Positions 57,520 to 64,000 of a stretch of DNA of 64,000 nt are shown piece after piece (positions within the stretch are counted from its first letter, which is position 1; each line of letters begins with the position of its first letter). The position numbers and the translations under genes are program-made. The DNA lies in contig CAMRHE010000018.1 in NCBI GenBank assembly GCA_947044405.1, positions 2,418,001 to 2,482,000 on the forward strand, given 5' to 3'. The notes below the pieces were generated by a model, which saw only the letters and a list, made by a program, of their open reading frames with translations, did no database searches and was not told the DNA's origin. This DNA comes from Leptodactylus fallax (Eukaryota; Chordata; Amphibia; Anura; Leptodactylidae).

Positions 57520-57910
57520 TAGAAAATGCTGTATTTTATAATCTTATTTAGGATACATGTTCCTACATTCTCTTCATGTGGCAGCTCATAAAATCACAAA
57601 TAATATACATATTAACATAGTAAATTAAAAAGACAGACCATAAGTCCATTTAGTTAAACCTAGTATACTGCATTGTTGAGCCAGAGGAAGGCAAATCAAC
57701 CATATGATGCAAAAGATAATATTAATGTTAGGGAAAAATATCTCTTTGTTACTCCAAATATGGTAATCTTTATCTACTACCCATAACGTGTCATATTTGT
57801 AATTTAAAGGAACGCATCCTCCATGACAACTTAAACATTGCTTTTAACATAAAATATCAAAAATAAAATCTAGATATCCCTACATGTACCCATGTTTATT
57901 AGCAACTTCT
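57515..57910. repeat. Decayed LINE-like fragment and unclassified DNA
   Basis: AACATAGTAAATTAAAAAGA with CATAAGTCCATTTAGTTAAA near 57616-57660 resembles the common ACATAGTAACATAG class of amphibian LINE or SINE repeats. From recall only. Confidence 0.35.
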
Positions 57911-58145
57911 TAAGGCTGAGGCCACAAACTTTGAAGAAATGATGCATTTTTATTTTGTTGCATATTTTGTTGCATTTTGTTTTTTTTTTTTTTTCTCATC
58001 CCTTTTGAAGAGTTGCTTCAAAAGGGATGAGAAATATAAAGGAATCAATTACATTCTCTTTTGCTATATCTACTCCTGGCTTTGGCTCAAAAAACATTTG
58101 CAGAAAAAAAAAAAATCAACTTTTCCACAAAGTGGGGCCCCATAC
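57911..58145. mobile_element. Decayed MITE of the GGCTAAGGCCCC family with a central hairpin
   Basis: Left AAGGCTGAGGCCACAAAC, right AAAGTGGGGCCCCATACA. The perfect hairpin 57993-58010/58016-58033 (TTCTCATCCCTTTTGAAG with a 5-base loop) lies in the interior and is not shared with the other copies. Confidence 0.5.
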
Positions 58146-58377
58146 ATGCAGACTAGCTACAGGCTAATGTTACAAATCAATTTCAGTAACATTAAATATA
58201 GGTATAATATGCAATATAAAATTATTCAGTATAAAAAGCTTGTCTGAAATGATCAAAGACTTCTCAGTCATATCTAACATCTATATTCTTATTGAATGTA
58301 CCATACATCAAACTTATACATACAGGCTTACTGTATCTCATGTATTTTCAGAATATTGTAGGAGTTTTTAGTATACA

Positions 58378-59012
58378 GTACCTCCCAACTTTCAAAGGAC
58401 AGAAAGAGGGACAGAATGTGCAATGGTGAATTTAGCCCCCCACCCCCACTACCACTTTGACTCTGCCCATTTCCATTCATTTCTCTTTGTGCCCCCACAA
58501 AGCCCCTAAAATCACCCTATGGTCCCCATCCTATAATGTCTCTTCATAGCATAATGTCCCCCTCCATCTGTCCCCACAGTGTATTGTCCCCGCCCAGCAG
58601 CCCTGACAGTTCAATGTCCCCCTGGAGGTATCCCCCCATTTTAATGTCCCCCTCCAGTTGCCCTCAGTTTAATGTCCCCCTTCCAGCTGATCCACAGTTT
58701 AAAGTCCCCCTGCAGTTGCCTCCACAATATTATGTTCCTCTCCTGGTACCAAACACAAAAAAAATCTAATACTCACCTCTCCTCACGCCACTGCGGTTTG
58801 GTCAGCCATCTTTGGTCCAGAGTCTTCAGGGAACTGCAAGCACGATTTAAGTGATGTCATATGGAGAAACAGGAAATGGATGACTCCCTGCCTCACCACT
58901 GTATTTCAATGCAGATGAGTTGAAATCGAGACATACCTCCCACCAATCAGGACAGCTGGATGGCACCTGGAATCTGGAACTGTACCACTGAATTGGGACG
59001 GTTGAGAGATTT
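58378..59012. mobile_element. Possible hAT element with tandem units
   Basis: Left TACCTCCCAACTTTC, right GACGGTTGAGAGATT, imperfect inverted ends of a kind common in frog hAT repeats (from recall). Contains about 7 units around TTTAATGTCCCCCTCCAG at 58530-58745. No target duplication could be fixed. Confidence 0.45.
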
Positions 59013-60229
59013 GCATAATTGGGGTTTCTAGGACTTTAATTCTGATGACCTATATTCAATGTTGGGAGAAATCTGTAGAACGAAAGAGAGCTGCAGTACC
59101 ATTCTGGGCAACTGCACAGTTTATAGAACCAATCAGTAGAGGTTCTGGGTCCGAAGAATAGGTCATCAACATTTAAGTCCTAGAATCCCCTTTAACTTCC
59201 ATTATTAATCCATCTTGTCTTATCTTATTCAGCTTGGGGTAGGCAATCTGAATGGGTCATTTTCTCACATTACTACACTAAGCCAAGTAAAACGTTGAAC
59301 TAATATTAGTGAAATAAAACATTTACAAGGGCTGGCCAAGCTGATCTTTATGACAAAGATAAATAGAGGAGGTGGAAATTGTCTTTCACCCTTTATATGC
59401 CTGTTTAAGAATATCATAAGACAAGACAAAGCACATAGTTGCTTTATAGGGCTTGAAAAGTTGTAGGCTGAGAACCTACGTCTGTTCAGTAACAAACCTG
59501 AAAAGACAGTAGACATGGATGTACTACACACATCTTTCATCAGAAAATAAAACTGTGTGGAAGGAATGAATAACACAAAAGATCACATTGTTCGCTAATG
59601 TTGCCATAACGTCATTTCACTTGCTCAGTCTCTTATATATATTACATTTGTATTTAAAAGGAACTGTATATAAAACAGTGAGTGTAAAGTTATGATGTAG
59701 CTATCAATACATATTTCATCTGTTTAGAAGCAGCACAGTAAACTTTGAAATATCTCTGCGTAGTTAGGCCACCCACTAGCTCTACACGTAGCTTTCAGAA
59801 CATACCAAGCAAGTGTTTTGGCACACTTGCGGACCTGCCAGATTGTTTTTGTGCATGAGCTCCATTCTAAATGATTTAAAACAAAACCATCATCCACGAA
59901 CACTAAGTTATTAAAGAAATATTTATCCATCCACTTGTGCAAGGATTACACAAACAGAGAAAGCTTAGTTTCATTTATTAATGTTAAGAGAGTGGCCAAC
60001 ATAGAGCCCATATGCGCCAACCTTCACTTATGCTGTAGACACAATCAATGTTTTACGTAGTTTAACATATTTTTATAGCATTAGTTATGTTTATACATGC
60101 CACTGGACTATTCTATATATGACAAAAGTGACAAATTGTGTTATTATACTCCACATTCATAACCATAATACCTTTTCATTGTATGTGCAAGAAAATCACC
60201 GAGAAAATGGCTAATATATAAAATAAAAT
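59013..60229. other. Unclassified AT-rich DNA
   Basis: No gene or repeat boundary recognised. Confidence 0.35.
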
Positions 60230-61010
60230 GCAAAAACTTTATTGATATGCACTAAAACACTAACGTCCCAATGTCGACAAAACCAAATAGCGCTAATCTC
60301 TGTTCTCCTACTAAAATGTCAAGCCAGAGAAGCAAAATGGTAAAACACCCAAATAGAGTAGCTGTCTATTAAATGATATTGCAGCAACCCTAATACTCCA
60401 TTGAACGGGTGTATACTCCACACTATAAAAGCCGCACTGGCATATAAGATGTGAGCTGAGTCATATTCCTAAAATAATTTTCCATTTTAAACCCCATTAG
60501 ATAAGCTCAGTCTATGATTGCAGATAAAAAATAATTCATATCCTAGAGAGAAAAAACCTTCACTCTAGATCTCTGTTTGAAATATGCTATTCAGCATTAA
60601 CATTTGAGTGGCTAAAAACTACTAATGGGTCAAACAATAATAACTATTGTAAATATAGTACAGAGTAACCCGTGTCTAGGACCAAATCGGGAACACATAC
60701 TCCCTCACATATAACCACTACAATAGTTAAAAGGTGACCGAGGTGTTAGTAAATCAACTCTAATAAAGGTATGCCACTCCTAAATTAGCTCCTCTCAACG
60801 CGTTTCCCCCAAAATGGATAAACAAATAATAGTGGGTTCATCAGGAGATCCTGCTAAATCAAAAAATCTGACCAGCCCTATCAAGATTTGCAGTAAAACT
60901 GCAGTTCCCCACGCCCTGATGGTGGACGTGGGTACTAATGAAGCGCAGCCATGTGTAAGTCGCAACAAAGCCACTTCTGTCTCCTTTTCTGTTTTATTTC
61001 CCGAAATTTG
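60230..61010. repeat. Old interspersed repeat, family unknown
   Basis: AACTTTATTGATATGCAC at the left and AACGCGTTTCCCCC plus TCATCAGGAG at 60797-60845. The latter motif pair also occurs, weaker, at 36287-36330. Non-coding. Confidence 0.35.
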
Positions 61011-61523
61011 TATAGAATAACATTCACATAAATTTCAGCTACTATTCAATGAGTTTAGAAATTACAGCATGACAGTACGTTATAAAGTAGAAAGAGCTAA
61101 TATTATAGGACATGTCATACATATCTGATCAGGTATCATGAAGATCCTTTGGCCTCCATACTGCGTGGTAGCTGCCACATTCACTCTCTACCCCGATGAG
61201 ACAGCCAGAGGCGTAGCTTGAAGCATTTTCACTCTACTCTAGAATCTGCAATGGAGCACCTACTTATCTTGTACCATTTAAAATAACTGTATATTTTATG
61301 CAACAGAGGAACTCTAGGACCCGCTCATGGTCTGGGGCCGATAGATATGTGACCCATTAGCTATGCCCCTGGAATCAGCCACCTCACCAGACCGGTTGGG
61401 GAAACCCTGATTTCTACACAGCTTGAGGTTGCAGTTATACAACATCAAATAGTACTGCATACAATATTTAAATATACCTTCCCCAACAGAAGCAATATAG
61501 TATGTTACAGATAATGTACCTCT
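61011..61523. other. Unclassified DNA
   Basis: Nothing recognised. Confidence 0.3.
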
Positions 61524-61875
61524 TCAAAGTGGTTGTCTAGGAATTTTTATTTATGACCTATCCATGATGACCACTTTCAGTGTCCATACTATACACTGCA
61601 CAAAGCCGGAAGCAGATTGATCCATGCATTTTATATTGGCTGGGCAACATAGCTGCATCTCAACTCCCATTAAAGTCAATGGGAGCTGAGCTGCAGTACT
61701 GGCTCCTGACCACTATACAGGGCATGGGTCTACCTGCTTAGGGTCCATGCAGTGTCTCATACACAGAACGCAGGCAACAGCTGATCTGTGGGGGCTTGCT
61801 GATGATCCCCACAAATCAGATATTTATGGCCTATCCTATGGAAAAGCGGTAAATAAAATTCCCGGCCAACCTTTA
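61524..61875. mobile_element. Decayed TTAA MITE
   Basis: Left AAGTGGTTGTCTAGGAAT, right CCCGGCCAACCTTTAA. TATTTATGGCCTATCC and the GGAAGCAGATTGATCC region match 37883-38250. Confidence 0.65.
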
Positions 61876-62880
61876 AGCTGGTCATATTCTTTAACTTCTT
61901 CCTGCTGGTGGCATTTTTTGATTTTCAATTTTGACTCCCCACCTTCCAAAACCCATAACTTTGTTATTTTTTCGTTCACCGAGCCATTAATGTTGGTGGG
62001 ACAAATTGTACTTTGTAATGGTACCATTTAATATTCTGTACGACATACTGGGAAGTTGGAAAAAATACAGAATGGAGGGGAATTGTAGAAATACTACAAC
62101 TTTCTTACAGGTTTTGTTTTTACGGCATTCTCTGCAGCCAAAATGACATGTCACCTGTATTCTATAGGTCAGTACGATTCTGGGAATACCAAATCTCTCT
62201 AGTTTTTTTTTTACATTGTAACCCCTTAAAAAAATCCAAAAATTTGCAAAAAAAAAAATGCCTTGAAGTCATCATATTGGAGTCAAATGTACTTTTTAGT
62301 TATACCATTTTGGGTAATGTCTGATGTTTTTATCACTTTTTATTCAAATTTTTATGGGAGGCAAAATTGCAAAAATACGGCAGTTAGGCTCTCTTGATTT
62401 TTTTTTTCCACACTACGAAATTCACTGTATGGGAAAATATTTTTATATGTTTATAGAACGGGAGTTTTCAGACGTGGGGATGTATAATTTGTTCATGTTT
62501 ATCTATCTTTATTTTAAATCTAGGGAAGGGAGGGGTATTTGCACTGTTAGGTTTTTATTATTTGTTTTATTTTTTTTTACTATTTTATTAGTCCCCCTAC
62601 GGGGCTTGACCTTGCAATCTTCTGCTTGCAAGTCCCATAGACTGAAATATAACTGTATTGCAGTCTATGGGACTTCGCTACATTACTATTGAGGCTGGTC
62701 ATAGACCAGCCTCAATAGTAATATTCCTATGGCAGTTCTGGGAGCCTTCAGAAGGTTGGCTCCTGTGAGCTCACCACGCAGAAGCCGGCTTGCAACGTGA
62801 AATCGGTATCCAATGCCCACAATCAGAGACATTTGCGCTGGGAGACCCAACATTCGCCATAATAGTACGGCGGATGTTAG
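61876..62880. repeat. TTAA-type repeat interior with two hairpins
   Basis: GGGACAAATTGTACTTTGTA (61999) is shared with 27000. Two perfect hairpins follow: 62630-62644/62661-62675 (arms AAGTCCCATAGACTG) and 62682-62700/62704-62722 (19-bp arms, 3-base loop). T-rich, non-coding. Confidence 0.6.
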
Positions 62881-63059
62881 CCTAAAACTCAGCTAAGTGT
62901 GCATGTGTTCTGAATGGGGATAGGGTAGTAAGCCACCAGCAGACCTCTCTGTTGATGGTTTATCTCTCTTGAGAAGAAATGCGTCAGGCATCTTAAAATC
63001 TAACAGCCCAATTCCCCTCTCCTCCTACAATACATCTACCATCAGGAAAGGACAACACT
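62881..63059. other. Unclassified DNA
   Basis: Nothing recognised. Confidence 0.3.
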
Positions 63060-64000
63060 CAGGGGCGCACCGCTAATGAGGCGAAGTGAGGCGGCTGCCT
63101 CAGGCGGCACTGTCCGCCACTGTCTGGGCGATACCTGTCCTGGGCTGGTTTACAAGACGTCCGCATCACAGCGCAGGTGGCGATACAATGACATTATCGC
63201 TCCGCCTACGCTGAGACGCAGACATCGCGGACAAGAAGAGGCAGCGGCTCCATCAAGGGATCGCAGGTGAGGATAACTTTTTTTATATATATAAATAGGC
63301 CATAACCTACTGGAGTATCCCCAGCAGGTAACGGCCTATTTATTTACCTACCCCGCGTCTGCTCGTTGCCGCCTCCGCTTCTCCTTCTGCTATGGGACGC
63401 AGAAGGGGAAGTGGATGCCGCTGTGAGCAGCCACGGCCATCGGTAAGTGAGGCCGCGGGCCTCAAATACTACTATTATTATACTCTGGGGTCTTTTCAGA
63501 CCCCAGACTATAATAATCGGAGACCCAGGGGAGGTGAGGGAACATAAAAACATATGCTACTCACCTCTCCTGCGATCCGATGTTACTCCGAGCAGGCTTG
63601 GGCCCTCTGGTGACGTCATCAGGTCGCGTCGCCGGCCTGATCACGTGACGTATGTGTGCAATTAAACAGGGCTGAAAGCTGCAGGGAGTGCACCGATATC
63701 CTGGATAGGTAAGTAACACTGGTTTTTATGTTTGTCACCTCCCCTGGTTCTCCGGTCATTATACTCTGGGGTCTGAAAAGACCCTAGAGCATAATAATAG
63801 TTCATGGGTGGGCCACTATGGGGCATAATACCATGTGCAGGGGCCACTGTGGAGCATAATACCAGTGCAGGGGCCACTGTGGAGCATAATACCAGTGCAG
63901 CGGCCACTATGGAGCATAATACCGAGTTCAGGGGCCACTATAGAGCATAATACCGTGTGCTGGGGCCGCTATGGAGCATAATTCCGTGTGCAGGGGACAC
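63060..64000 (+). mobile_element. Composite repeat family, copy 3, runs off the window
   Basis: Starts GGGGCGCACCGCTAATGAGG. In order: GC-rich hairpin, CTGTCCTGGGCTGG, hairpin CCTACTGG/CCCAGCAGG (63305-63330), TATTATACTCTGGGGTC hairpins (63472-63517 and 63756-63800) and the minisatellite from 63806. This is the cleanest copy for the order of parts, because no element is nested in it. Confidence 0.7.
63806..64000 (+). repeat. 32-bp minisatellite, cut by the window end
   Basis: About 6 units such as GGGGCATAATACCATGTGCA plus GGGGCCACTGT. It continues beyond the window. Confidence 0.9.

Overview
The window looks like a piece of a large, repeat-rich vertebrate genome, most likely an anuran amphibian. 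The evidence is the mix of elements: Tc1/mariner copies from several families, hAT elements with 8-bp target duplications, dense short palindromic elements flanked by TTAA or TTA, a tRNA-derived SINE, LINE tails and one young Ty3/gypsy LTR element. The species call is inference. I saw no prokaryotic feature, CRISPR array, rRNA or tRNA gene, and no complete host gene. One 196-bp exon-like block (11244-11439), with an acceptor and a donor, suggests that at least part of the window may be intronic.

Layout. 898-8054 is a nearly complete Ty3/gypsy retrotransposon. It has LTRs differing at two bases and one 2-base indel, a tRNA-Ser primer site, gag, a likely -1 frameshift signal at the gag stop, pol with all catalytic residues, and one frame break in the integrase C-terminus. 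It sits 4 bp inside the end of a small TTA-flanked MITE. A homopolymer-rich tract follows. 8859-10840 is another MITE copy split by a hAT element that carries a 31-bp minisatellite of about 1 kb. 11244-11439 is the orphan exon. 11860-21487 is mostly old, decayed repeats. 21496-25964 is a decayed hAT transposon with a BED-finger transposase remnant and two nested Tc1-type insertions. 27745-30850, 45150-46390 and 63060-64000 are copies of one large composite repeat with conserved hairpins and 32-bp minisatellite arrays. 33408-33764 and 35574-36110 are clean MITEs. 36832-39692 is a three-layer nest: a TTA MITE holding a hAT, which holds at least three TTAA elements. 40815-42650, 43010-44592, 48470-49215, 55063-55897 and 55900-57483 are Tc1/mariner copies. 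The last has DD38E spacing and is inserted in the one before it. The remainder is SINE, LINE tail, microsatellites and unclassified AT-rich DNA.

How the parts relate. There is no operon-like cooperation. The readable story is the order of insertions: target duplications let the layers be ordered at several places. Non-autonomous elements outnumber coding ones, and no transposase in the window appears intact. A minisatellite unit with the core TAATACTGTGTG + G-run + CACTGTG recurs in at least six separate places, in different host elements. That is the most unusual large-scale feature here. All coordinates were read by eye, without alignment or database search.
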